Below, piece after piece: positions 30,843-42,265 of a DNA stretch of 64,000 nucleotides. Where the stretch lies: assembly GCA_037953745.1 (NCBI GenBank), contig JBAKBP010007625.1, positions 34,091 to 98,090 of the forward strand, given 5' to 3'. This DNA is from Lithodes maja. Its lineage: Eukaryota > Arthropoda > Malacostraca > Decapoda > Lithodidae. The translations under genes were made by a program, and so were the position numbers. Below the pieces are notes generated by a model that ran no database searches, was not told where the DNA came from, and saw only the letters and a program-made list of their open reading frames with translations. Each line of letters begins with the position of its first letter. The stretch's first letter is position 1.

Positions 30843-31805
30843 ATGGGCATTTCATTAATGGCGACTAGCGCCTGCACGAACTGTTCCGGTAGGTTTGGCC
30901 CTACCATGTTTGCCTGCCCCAATGTTCATGTCTGCCGATTCTGCCAGCTCCGAGAAGATGTGGCAGCTAAACTGGATAAAGCTAACGCCAAGATTAATGC
31001 CCTCACCAAGAAGCTGCAAACACTCCAAGAATTTGCGACACTCAACGTAGGAGTATCATCAAATGAAGCAATTACTACTATTGCGGCATCTTCCAACAGC
31101 CCAACGCATGATATAGTGGTACCTGCTTCAGTACATGCACCACATCAGGAAAAAAATGACTCCGCTACATCTCAGGACAACTTCCGCGTCGTGAGAAACA
31201 ATGTTCGCCCCATCACAAGGAGGATCATCACCGAAACCATGTGCCAGAACCGTTACCAGATTCTTGCGGACTTAGACGACGAAGAAGAAATAGAAGAAAT
31301 TCGGCTTGTAGGAGACTCCATGGTTAGTGGACAACTTATGGAGTTCTGCGCCAGGGCACCCAGGACCAGGAAGCGCTTTTGTATCCCGGGTGGCGGTGTG
31401 GACGATGTTGCAGCTGCAGTCAACGAAGTTTCAAAGTTAGCCCCCTTACACACAATGTACATCAATTATGTCGGATCTAATGACGTGCAGCGGACCCGAT
31501 CGGAGGACCTCATGCTGAAGTACTGGAAGCTGATTCAGAAGTATAAGGAAAAGTCAGGCCGAGTCTCATATCAGGGATCGTCCCCAGGATTGGTGTGGTG
31601 AGCCGATTCTTCAATATAGCCACTAGCATAAATCGTCGTCAGGCTAACCTCTGCAGGGAAGAAAACATTGGATTCATCAATACCTGAAATGACTTCTACC
31701 GTGAAGATCATCTGTTTGTAGCAGATGGAGTCCATCTGAACCAAGTGGGAGCAGCAAGATTTGGCCGCCTGCTTCACGCCGCAGTAAAGGATTTTCGGAG
31801 AAAAA
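30843..31805 (+). pseudogene. LINE ORF1 with zinc-finger-like and SGNH-esterase regions
   Basis: Met at 30843, or the internal MATSACTNC Met. N-terminus has a Cys/His-rich segment (CTNCSGRF, MFACPNVHVCRFCQL) followed by a short coiled coil. After a linker come esterase blocks: VGDSMV (block I, nucleophile Ser), YVGSNDV (block III) and, in another frame, FVADGVHLNQVG (block V, near 31,715), which supplies the Asp and His. A frameshift near 31,575 ends the first frame at 31,601, and a TGA near 31,681 interrupts the second. The product would bind LINE RNA; the esterase role is not settled in these elements. Confidence 0.75.
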
Positions 31806-31814
31806 GCAGAGCCA

Positions 31815-32045
31815 ACCAAGGACCACCAGGGACAAAGTTCGAGGCCCGAGGACCACCAGGGACAAGGATCGAGGACCGTGGATGACCAGGGGCGACGATC
31901 GAGGACCGAGAACTACCAGGGACGACGATCGAGGACAGCGAGAACGGAGGACCTCCAGAAACAATGATCGAGGACCGAGGACCACTAGGAACAACGATCG
32001 AGGACCGAGGACAACCAGGGACGAGAATCGAGGACTGAGGGCAGA
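31815..32045 (+). repeat. 30-bp imperfect tandem repeat between the LINE ORFs
   Basis: About seven to eight units related to GGACCACCAGGGACAAGGAT plus CGAGGACCGA. In the ORF2 frame it reads as Arg/Asp-rich repeats (NNDRGPRTTR). Confidence 0.85.
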
Positions 32046-32765
32046 CAGGTACATAAATGTAGATCTGAGCAGAACTAATAATTTGAATAAAGAGCATTCC
32101 GTGACTTCCAAATCCAAAACTTTGAATGTTTTCAATGTGAATGCTCGTAGCATACGCAATAAATTTTCAGATTTAGAGGAACTAGCGTTTACTGAAAATT
32201 ACGATGTTATTGGCATAACAGAATCTTGGCTCAATACAGAAAACAGAGACTTTTTAGCAGAGTATTCACTTCCCGGTTATGTAATGTTTGAGAAAAGCCG
32301 AATTAGTAGAAATGGAGGTGGAGTTTTATTTGTTATCAAAGAAAGTCTTAACCCGACCCTATTGTCAAAACCCCAAATTGTGAACGTCGACACATCCTTT
32401 GTCCTAATAAAGAATAATAAAGGTACAAAAATAATACTTGCACTAATATACAGACCTCCAGCTCAATCAGTGCAAACTGACCGAGAAATTTATGAGCAAA
32501 TTTCAGACTTAAGTAACTCGCATGATACCGTCATTTTGGCGACTTTAATTTACCTGTGACCAAGTGGGGAGATAGTATTACTTCACACTCTGGACAAGAC
32601 CTGTATGCAAATTTGCAAGAGAGTTCGCTATATCAATTTGTTAGATCTCCAACCCGTGGAAATAATGTCTTTGACCTTGTACTTTCAACAAAAGAAGAAT
32701 TGATAGAGAATTTGAATGTCGGTGATGAATTCAGTAACAGCGACCATCGTACGATAACTTTCAGT

Positions 32766-33200
32766 TTAACCCACAGAACCCCAGCGACGCAAACAGTGCC
32801 TCGGCGATGTATTTTTTTGCCAGTCCCAGCGACGCATACGTGTGCATCAGTGTTAATTACTCCGGTCCTATGGCACCTAGAGGACTCAGATTTGTATGGG
32901 AACTGTGTAAGTATCCCACACAACCATGCCGATGGTTGAAAACTCTCAAAGTCCAATCGCGTGCGCGTGAGCGCGCAAAACCCTATTTTTGGGTGTTTTT
33001 GCATTCAATTTTCCCCTCTTGTATATCCGACTTTCGGGCACACTGTAGGACCCGTTAATGACCTAGGGGATCGTTTTTTTGTGGGTTTTCCTTCATTCCT
33101 AACCCATTCCTGGTGTTTTCTGGAAAAAAATATTGTTTTCAAAACCTGCCAGTCCCTGGTGGTACATTTATTCTAAACTAGCTGGGGCTCAGTGGGTTAA
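32766..33200 (+). mobile_element. TTAA-flanked element inserted in LINE ORF2
   Basis: Starts TTAACCCACAGAACCCCAGC at 32766; the other end read in reverse is TTAACCCACTGAGCCCCAGC (two mismatches in 20). Removing it with one TTAA makes the LINE endonuclease frame continuous (FSL then KFTSNE), matching the uninterrupted relative at 39,450 (FHIKFNSNE). So the LINE was there first. No convincing ORF inside; piggyBac-type MITE by target and ends. Confidence 0.9.
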
Positions 33201-33520
33201 AGTTTACTAGTAACGAACCAAATAGCAGCATCGAGAAAGCCCCTAATTTCAAGCAAGCAAACTTTCGTAAACTTAGAGCAATGTTTAAAGAAACTGACTG
33301 GAGCTTTTTAATTAACAATAACGACATAAATACATCTTGGGAATCATTCGCAAACACTTACCTAAAAGCAGTGCAAGACTGCATACCATCGAAAATACGG
33401 CGTACAGGCCATAATGCTAAGCCCAAATAGTGGAATAAAGATATTTCAACCTGTCTGCTTGCTAAAATGTTTGCTAATGATAGATTAAAATCCTCACAAA
33501 ATGACGAAGAACTGGTGAAA

Positions 33521-33895
33521 TTTGTAGAACTACACCGCAAAGCCAAAAGGTTAATTTGTAGAACTACACCGCAAAGCCAAAAGGTTAATTTGTAGAACTA
33601 CACCGCAAAGCCAAAAGGTTAATTTGTAGAACTACACCGCAAAGCCAAAAGGTTAATTTGTAGAACTACACCGCAAAGCCAAAAGGTTAATTTGTAGAAC
33701 TACACCGCAAAGCCAAAAGGTTAATTTGTAGAACTACACCGCAAAGCCAAAAGGTTAATTTGTAGAACTACACCACAAAACCAAAAGGTTAATTTGTAGA
33801 ACTACACCACAAAACCAAAAGGTTAATTTGTAGAACTACACCGCAAAGCCAAAAGGTTAATTTGTAGAACTACACCGCAAAGCCAAAAGGTTAAT
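33521..33895 (+). repeat. 34-bp tandem expansion inside LINE ORF2, 11 copies
   Basis: Unit TTTGTAGAACTACACCGCAA plus AGCCAAAAGGTTAA. The first copy is the normal coding sequence (KFVELHRKAKRLI); 34 is not a multiple of 3, so the expansion shifts the frame repeatedly and adds stops. Two copies carry CCACAAAACC variants. Confidence 0.95.
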
Positions 33896-36002
33896 TGAGC
33901 AAAGTAAAAAGACCCTGGAGGTACATGTTGCGAATCAAAGTAAAACAAACCCAAAATAATTCCATAGTTATATCAGAAAAAAGAGAGTAGTTACTTCAAC
34001 TGTAGGCCCGTTAGTAGATGAAAATGGAGAATATACCAAAGACGAAGTACAAATGAGTAATGCCCTCAATACCTTCTTTGCATCAGTTTTTACAACAGAA
34101 AACCTCATTGATATCCCTACAGCATCGCCGATTCAGATAGATAATTCTGATGTTCTAAGCAATATCACCATTACAGAGAGAGAAGTATTGAAATGTTTAG
34201 ATAAACTCAAGGTAAATAAAACGCCCCGGACCTGATACAATCAAACCTGGAGATTTAAAGGAAGCTAAGGATGAGCTCTCCAAACCACTGACAATGCTAT
34301 TCAATAAATCCTTGCAGTCTGGAACTATGCCTGATCAGTGGAAGCTAGCTAAAGTAACACCGATTTTTTAAAAAGGCAGCAAATCCCTGCCCAGTAACTA
34401 TCGTCCAATTAGCTTAACCTCAGTTGTATGTAAAATGCTTGAAACGCTCATAAGAGACAGACTCGTAAATCACTTAGAGGAAAATAACATACTTAAAGAT
34501 ACTCAACACGGCTTTCGTAGCAAACGCTCCTGTTTAACAAATCTCTTAGACTTCTTCCACAATATCCTCAACCTCTATGATGAGAGTAAAGCTGTAGATA
34601 TTATATACCTTGATTTTCAAAAGGCCTTTGACAAAGTTCCCCACAAACGTTTACTTCTAAAACTATTAGTGCATGGAATACAAGACGGTGTGTTGAAATG
34701 GATAGAAAATTGGCTCCGCAACAGAAAGCAAAGAGTAGTTATAAAGGGTAAGGCATCTAAATGGACTAATGTAAGTAGCAGGGTACCCCAGGGATCGGTA
34801 CTAGGACTAATTCTCTTTCTAATTTACATCAACGACATAGATGAGGGTCTCACCTGTACAATCTCAAAATTTGCTGACGATACAAAAATTGCAAATAGCG
34901 TACTCTCAAAAGAACAAGTTGACGATATGCAACACAATCTAGATAAGTTGTCACGTTGGGCCCAAATTTGGCAAATGAGTTTCAATGTGGATAAATGTAA
35001 AGTACTACATATCGGATACCAAAATGAGAAAGCAAACTATTCGATGAATGGCACTCGTCTTAAGAATGTAAACAGAGAAACCGATCTGGGAGTAACAATA
35101 TCGAGTAACCTAAAACCGAGTCAACAATGTTCAGAAGTTGTTAATAGAAAGCAAACAAAATAATTGGCTTTAGAGGCAGGTCATTTGAGTATAAATCCAA
35201 AGATGTTATCCTAACCCTTTACAATTCCTTTAGTCCGCCCTCTTCTGGAATACTGCATTCAATCCTGGTGCCCTTATTACCAAAAAGATATAGACAAGCT
35301 AGAACGAGTTCAACGTAGAGTTACCAAAATGCTACCTAGCCTAAAGAACAAACCATACGAGGAGTGTCTTAGAGAATTAAATCTATAGCCTTTAACCCAG
35401 CGCAGATTAAGAGGCGACTTAATTCAAGTGTTCAAAATCATCAAAGGCATCGACAATATGAACTGTAGTAAGTACTTCACTATCGACCAATCTAATTACA
35501 CGCGGGGAAACGGTTGCAAAATTATCGGTAAATATTTTAACTCGCACGAATCTAAGAATTTCTTCTTCAATCGAGTTGTCAACTTGTGGAATGGGCTTCC
35601 CCGAGACGTTATAGACTGCAGCACCGTTGATTCATTTAAGCTTCGCCTAGACAAATATCTTGCATCAAACCCGCGACTGACTGCATTTGTAAATGAATAA
35701 CTTGATATTATCCCCCCCTCAGTTACTAACCCATCTGTCCCCTACTAACTTCCTAATCCTGCCACGGACATTAGTTCCAGGGCAGTAGTTCCCTTTCCAA
35801 TGTTCCCTTACCCACTCTAAACCACTGTTTGGACAATTGATCCTCAGTGTTTTGGAGGACAAGCAGCCTAGAAGGGTCACCAGACCTGTTGTTGCTTGAT
35901 TTCTTTTGTACTTTGTACTAGATGGATATGGATATGCAATACATAGAAACATTAATTTATTTTAAGTAACAACACAATGCTACACATAATGCTGTAGTTG
36001 AA

Positions 36003-36440
36003 AAAAAGGCATGAGACAGAGAGGTATGAGGAGCCCCAAAACAAATGCCGCAAATTGACAATACGGGCCAGCCCGGGACCTCAACCAAAATTAAGAGACC
36101 AACATTAACCCAAAGAAGAGCAAATGAAAATCAGCTAAGGAAAATACTAATCTATAATGTGGATAGATATAGATAGATAGATAGATAGATAGATAAATAG
36201 ATAGTGTTAGGGAATGGGTGAGAAAGAGCTGTCTTACTAAATATAGTCAATCTAGCAATCCCTACAAATTGGTTTGCAAACAATAATTACACATAAACAA
36301 ATATTTCCTAAATGCAGATTTCACTAGCAAAAACTATTTAAATCTTAATTAATATCAAGAGATAAAACGGTAACCATAAACCTGGTGAAATAATTCACGT
36401 AACCCCCCTCCCCCCCCCTACACACTTCCAACCTTCCCTA
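36003..36440 (-). repeat. repeat unit inverted relative to 3.06-3.35 and 13.0-13.17 kb
   Basis: Continuous here, while the partner is split by element 1. It includes a GATA/AGAT microsatellite at about 36,166-36,205 where the partner has (TA)n and the tRNA-like hairpin. Confidence 0.75.
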
Positions 36441-37245
36441 CACAATAACCTCCCACCCCCACCCTACACACTTCCAACCTTCCCTACACAATAACCTCCC
36501 ACCCCCACCCTACACACTTCCAACCTTCCCTACACAATAACCCCCATCCCCCACCCTACACACTTCCAACCTTCCCTACACAATAACCTCCCACCCCCAC
36601 CCTACACACTTCCAACCTTCCCTACACAATAACCTCCCACCCCCACCCTACACACTTCCAACCTTCCCTACACAATAACCACCCTCCCCCACCCTACACA
36701 CTTCCAACCTTCCCTACACAATAACCTCCCACCCCCACCCTACACACTTCCAACCTTCCCTACACAATAACCCCCCTCCCCCACCCTACACACTTCCAAC
36801 CTTCCCTACACAATAACCTCCCACCCCCACCCTACACACTTCCAACCTTCCCTACACAATAACCTCCCTCCCCCACCCTACACACTTCCAACCTTCCCTA
36901 CACAATAACCCCCTCCCCCACCCTACACACTTCCAACCTTCCCTACACAATAACCTCCCACCCCCACCCTACACACTTCCAACCTTCCCTACACAATAAC
37001 CTCCCTCCCCCACCCTACACACTTCCAACCTTCCCTACACAATAACCCCCCTCCCCCACCCTACACACTTCCAACCTTCCCTACACAATAACCTCCCTCC
37101 CCCACCCTACACACTTCCAACCTTCCCTACACAATAACCTCCCTCCCCCACCCTACACACTTCCAACCTTCCCTACACAATAACCCCCCTCCCCCACCCT
37201 ACACACTTCCAACCTTCCCTACACAATAACCTCCCACCCCCACCC
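36408..37245. repeat. 46-bp C-rich minisatellite, about 18 copies
   Basis: Unit CCTACACACTTCCAACCTTC plus CCTACACAATAACCTCCCAC plus CCCCAC with small variants (CCTCCC, ATCCCC). The C-runs could form G-quadruplexes on the other strand. A single corresponding unit is present inverted at 3075-3140. Confidence 0.95.
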
Positions 37246-37249
37246 TCCC

Positions 37250-37400
37250 CCCCTTCTCCGTGTAGCCCATCCCTATCCTTCCCAGCAAATCTAACTACGC
37301 CATCTATGGGACATAATATGCAACAGATTCAGGGTGGCCCAGTCGGAAAGGTGACCGACTGTACATAAGGAAAAACTTAATTGTTCATATTGATCTGGAG
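37250..37400. other. no gene recognised
   Basis: Short sequence after the minisatellite. It contains GGGTGGCCCAGTCGG near 37,331 (tRNA-head-like) without a visible B box. Confidence 0.3.
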
Positions 37401-39245
37401 GGAGTCGTTTTTAGTCTTATTAGAAACTAACATGCTACATGACTTAATATTTACATTAACAGACAACCTATTGCATGCAAACCATTCACTCATATCATTT
37501 TTATCGGTTTGCAATTAATTTGCCACTTTACACACAGATTCATTGATAGTATAAACTACAGTATCATCAGCAAACAAGTTACATTGACATTTAGTGAGAC
37601 AAGTTGATAAATCGTTGATTAATATACAAAAATAGTATCACACCCAGTATTGAGCCTTGTGGTACACTAAATAAAATATCAGTTATGTTTGATAGTGAAA
37701 TATGTAGTTTAACTCTTTGTTTTCGTCGCGACAAATAACTACAAAAACATTTTAAACAATTTGCATGTATACCATATGTGTCTAACTTTACAAGAAGAAT
37801 GTTATGGTCGATAGTATCAAAACAAAAATGCAAATCCAGGAAACCTAATCCATTTACACAATTCTGATTTATACCATCCAGTAAATCTGAGACTATGTTA
37901 CAAAGAGAGGATTGGGTTGAATGATGTTCTAGATACGCTGATTGGACAGGAGTAATAAAATTATATCTTAATAAATAATCCTTTTGTTGGTAATGAATGA
38001 ACTGTTCAACAATGTTAGCTACCGGTCTTATAACAGATCTGATATCGGTCTGTAATTATTACAATCGTCTCTAGAACCTTTGTGTTTGTATATGGGTGTT
38101 ACCCTGGCTAATTTCCAGTCTCCAAGAAGTTCACAAACATGAATAGAGAAATTTATAAGATAACATAGACTTTTACTAATAACATGGGATCCTATTTTTA
38201 GAAGTTTGGCATATTTAATACATCTAGACTGGTCCCTGCCTTCAACAGGTCCAATTGGTTTCCTACAAAATGTTCATTGATATTTTCTAAGTTTAAGATA
38301 TGAATACTCTCACCTAGTTCCAATTCATAATTTGTGTTTGGAAGTTTATCAGATACATTCTTGCCAACATTAGCGAAGAATTTATTAAATACATCAGCAT
38401 TAAGACTTTCAAAATGTATATAATCTTGACTTTTTGTTTTTAAGATATTATTTTTTGATTTCCACGTATCACGATGTTTGTTACTACTGTGTTCTACACT
38501 ACTGCTATAATCATGTTGTTTATAGTTTTCTATCATTCTAACTACTTCATTTCGTTTTTGCTTGTATCTTGCACGGTAATCATTGCATTTAAGCTTTACG
38601 GCTTTCTTATGGAGGAAGTCTCTTTCATACTAAGCTGGTAATATATCGTTTGTCAACCATGGGTTTTTACGGGATCTACCTTTAACTTGTTTCAAAGGGG
38701 CATGACGTGAACTAACAATCTCTAGTTTGTTTCCATAGTTTCCATACATTCTCTCTATCCGTGATATCCTTAAAATCTATTCTAGGAAAACATATTATTA
38801 TTTTAAATCATTTAGAAAGTAGTCAGTATTAAATTACTTATAATCACGCATAGCAATTAATTTAGAGAGTTCTTTGGTATAATGCCCAGTACGAACATTA
38901 TAAGGCATATAATGATCACTAAAGGATATTGTAAGTACACCTGTATGTGATATTCGGGCATGGTTGGGAGGATTACATCAATCGGAGTAGAGGACTGAGT
39001 TGGTTCTGAGACTAATTGATTAAAAACAAACATTTCACTTAAGTAACGAATATTTATATTTGGTGTGAGATAGTTATAGTTCATGTCACCAACTAAAATA
39101 CATTCTTGTTCTATAATCAATTGTTCCAAGGCATTTAATAATTATACTATCAAGATAATCATGATTTCCACTTGGTGGTCTATATATTGTTCCTATTAAG
39201 ATACATCTTTTATTGGGTCTTTTAACTTTTAATAATAAACCTTCA
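37400..39245 (-). pseudogene. LINE ORF2 fossil (endonuclease to RT)
   Basis: From 39,240 leftward on the minus strand: GTIYRPPSGNHDYLDS and CILVGDMNYNYL (endonuclease), a linker (FNKFFANVGKNVSDKL, about 38,350), then RT pieces around FDTIDHNILLVKLDTYGI and VPQGSILGVILFLYIN (about 37,600-37,830). Frameshifts and stops separate these pieces; the YADD block is not found. 5' truncated at the junction with the CR1 fragment at 39,246. Jockey/CR1 group by motifs, a different family from the 30.8-kb LINE. Confidence 0.75.
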
Positions 39246-39246
39246 A

Positions 39247-39633
39247 TGCCATGTTGAGTGATGACATTACTTCACACTCCGGACATGACTTGTATGCAAA
39301 CTTGCAAAAGAGTTCGCTCTTTCAATTTGTTCAATCGCCGACCCGTGGTAATAACATTCTTGCCTTTGTACTTGAAACAAAAGAAGAATTCATCGAGAAT
39401 TTGAATGTTGGTGATGAATTCAGTAATAGTGACCATCGTACAATCACTTTCCATATAAAATTCAATAGCAACGAACTCAACATCAGCAAAGAGAAGGTCC
39501 CAAATTTCATGAGAACAAACTTCCGTAAACTTAGAGCAATACTTAAGAAAATCGACTAGAGTTCTACGATTACCAATGATGATCTAAACCATTCATAAAG
39601 AATTTTCACCTCCACTTATTCGAATGCCGTACA
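39247..39633 (+). pseudogene. fragment of the CR1-like LINE ORF2 (endonuclease end)
   Basis: Reads SGHDLYANLQKSSLFQFVQS and FSNSDHRTITFHIKFNSNEL, closely matching 32,580-33,300. It lacks the TTAA insertion, giving a natural uninterrupted comparison. A stop follows KKID at 39,557; homology fades near 39,633. Confidence 0.85.
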
Positions 39634-40001
39634 TTATTTGTTCTATGTAAGTAAGGTAGACAGAAGGCAGAGCTGGCTGTAGCGAGTGCCTCCCCCATAG
39701 TTGAAAGAGTGACAGGGCCAAAATCAAGGGACGTTCGAGCCAAAATGCCTGGACACATAGGCCCAAATTCAGAACAGTGGTTTAAACCTCCTCGCTGCTT
39801 TTAACCCGAGATTGAAACTCAATCCATGACAATCGGTATTCAGAATGAAATCCTGAGCCGCTTATCCAGTCAATCCGCAGATTATTCGATCGATCTGAGG
39901 TTTAAACCAGCGGGAGGGTAGGTTTGACTAGATTGAAGTTATAAAAACCTTAGAATTAATTACTCATGATTGCTTACACTTATACATAAAGAACATACAG
40001 T

Positions 40002-40305
40002 AGGGATTGGGCCCATACGGAATTGGGCCCACGGGATTGGGCTCAGACGGGAATGGGCCCAGGCGGGAATGGGCCCACAGGATTGGGCCCAGACGGGATT
40101 GGGCCCAGATGGGATTGGGCCCAGCCGGGACTGGGCCCAGACGGGACTGGAACCATATGGAATTGGGCCATGACGGGATTGGGCCCATACAGGATTGGGC
40201 CCATGCGGAATTGGGCCCAGAAGGGACTGGGCCCAGACGTGATTGGGCCCATGCGGAATTGGGCCCGGACGGAATTGGGCCCAGACGGAACTGGGCCCAG
40301 ACTTT
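40002..40305 (+). repeat. 16-bp tandem array, about 19 copies
   Basis: Unit GATTGGGCCCAGACGG with frequent variation at the AGACGG part. Contains the palindrome GGGCCC in every unit. Confidence 0.95.
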
Positions 40306-40309
40306 CCTC

Positions 40310-41955
40310 ACAACTACCCCTTTATCCACCATTACCACTTTATCCACCACTACCACTTTATCCCCCACTACCACTTTTTCCACCACTACCACTTTATTCA
40401 CCACTACTATTTTATCCACAACTACCATTTTATCCACAACTACCACTTTATCCACCATTACCACTTTATCTACCATTACCACTGTATCTACTACTACCAC
40501 TTTATCCACCACAACCACTTTATCTACCACTACCACTTTATCCACAACTACCACTTTATATACAACTACCACTTTTTCCACCACTGCCACTTTATAGACC
40601 ACTACCACTTTATCTACCAATACCAGTTTATCCACAACTACTAATTTGTACACCACTACCACTTTATCTACCACTACAACTTTACCCACCATTACCACTT
40701 TATCTACCACTCACTTTTTTCACAACTACCAATTTATCAACCACTACCACTTTATCTAAAACTATCACATTATGCACTACTACCACTTTATCTACCACTA
40801 CCACTTTATCTAACACTATAGCTTTATCTACTACTACCACTTTATCCACCACTACCTGTTTATCTACCACTACCACTTTATCCACCAATACCACTTTATC
40901 TACCACTAACACTTTATCCACCACTACCACTTTATCTACTACTACCACTCTATCGGCCACTACAACTTTATCTACCACTACCACTTTATCCACAATTACC
41001 ACTGTATCCACAACTACCACTTTATCCACCACTACCACTTTATCTACCACTACCACTTTATGTACCACTACCACTGTATCCACAACTAGCACTGAATCCA
41101 CCACTACCACTTTATCTACCACCACCACTGTATCCATCATTACCACTTTATCAACCCCTCTCACTTTATCCACAACTACCACTTTATCAACCACTACCAC
41201 TGTATCCAAAACTATCACTTTATCTACTACTACCCCCTTATCCACCACTACCACTTTATCTAACTACCACTTTATCTACCACCACTTTATCCACCACTAC
41301 CTGTTTATCAACCACTGTATCCACCACTACCACTTTATCCACCACTACCACTTTATCTACCACTACCAATTTATATACACTACCACTTTATACACAATTA
41401 CCACTATATCAACAACTACCACTTTATCCACTTTATCTACCACTACCACTTTATCTACCACAGTCACTTTATCCACCACTACCACTTTATCCACCACTAC
41501 CACTGTATCCACCACTACCACTTTATCCACCACTACCACTTTATCTACTACTACCACTTTATCCACTACTACCATTTTATCTACCACTGTATCCACCACT
41601 ACCACTTTATCTAGCACTATCACTTTATCTAACACTAGCACTTTACCCATCACTACCACTGTATTTACCACTACCACTTTATCCACCACTACCACTTTAT
41701 CAAACACTACCACTTTATATAACAATAAAACTTTATCTACCACTACCACTTTATCTACCACTACCACTTTATCCACCACTACCACTTTATCTACCACTAC
41801 CAATTTATCCACCACTACCACATTATCTAGTACTACCACTTTATCCCCCACTATTACTACCCACTTTATCTACTACTATCGCTTTATCCCCCACTATTAC
41901 TACCACTTTATCCACCACTGCTACTTTATCTACCAATACCACTTTATCTACACAG
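40310..41955 (+). repeat. 18-bp tandem array, about 90 copies
   Basis: Unit CCACTACCACTTTATCTA, variants TATCCA, TGTATC. Because 18 is divisible by 3 and the unit lacks stops in several frames, it yields long Thr/Leu/Tyr-rich ORFs that are artefacts. Confidence 0.97.
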
Positions 41956-42010
41956 GGCCCGTCTGGGCCCATTCCCATCTGGGCCCAATTCCGTATGGGT
42001 CCAATCCCGT
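41956..42010 (-). repeat. 16-bp array units in inverted orientation
   Basis: Three to four units of CCGTCTGGGCCCATTC type, the reverse complement of the array at 40,002-40,305, on the far side of the 18-bp array. Confidence 0.85.
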
Positions 42011-42032
42011 GGCCACCAGATAAAATGGATCA

Positions 42033-42265
42033 TTAACCCTCTCCGACATATGACGCAATTTTGAGCCTATTAGGGATACTTTAAAGCCTTTGTTACCATC
42101 AGAGGTATTTAGAAACCCTTAGTTTAGTTACTTCAACCTCTACAGTTGTCTTTGAGTTCGCTGTGGGCAGAAAACTAATTTTGGAGAGGTAAAAATAAGA
42201 GTGAGAGAACTCTGTCTTATTGCTAATCTGGCAACCTCTGCGTCATATGTGCGTGAAAGGGTTAA
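42033..42265. mobile_element. TTAA-flanked 233-bp element (piggyBac-type MITE)
   Basis: Starts TTAACCCTCTCCGACATATG; the other end in reverse is TTAACCCTTTCACGCACATA followed by TGACGCA. Allowing two one-base gaps, about 25 bases form terminal inverted repeats. No ORF. Nested in the satellite-carrying transposon. Confidence 0.88.

Larger units (their letters stand above)
31882..35700 (+). pseudogene. LINE ORF2: endonuclease and reverse transcriptase, broken
   Basis: Endonuclease starts NVNARSIRNKFSDLEEL, includes GITESWLN and YRPPAQ; the GDFNLP motif is only in another frame because of a frameshift near 32,535; SDHRTITF ends it. After the TTAA insertion the frame resumes (NFRKLRAMF). A TAG follows AKPK near 33,429. 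RT shows NYRPISLTSV, QHGFRSKRS, YLDFQKAFDKVPH, PQGSVLG and the catalytic FADD at 34870-34881. Further damage: a frameshift in the KTPGPDT region near 34,212, TAA at about 34,369 and 35,161, and frameshifts in 35,160-35,390. The C-terminal piece 35428-35700 (FFFNRVVNLWNGLP) is typical of the family. The element cannot make a working polymerase. Confidence 0.85.
30843..35945 (+). mobile_element. CR1-like LINE, near full length, inactivated
   Basis: Order: ORF1 (zinc-finger-like and SGNH esterase), a 30-bp repeat linker, ORF2 (APE-type endonuclease, reverse transcriptase, C-terminal region), 3' UTR to about 35,945. It carries at least three nonsense codons, several frameshifts, an inserted TTAA element (32766-33200) and a 34-bp tandem expansion (33521-33895). 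ORF1 with an esterase domain is a known feature of CR1-group LINEs; exact clade not determined. Confidence 0.85.

Noticed and set aside
40023..42023. 666-aa Thr/Leu-rich ORF and its overlapping partners on both strands
   Set aside because: It is a by-product of an 18-bp stop-free tandem repeat; several frames on both strands are equally open and there is no non-repetitive domain.
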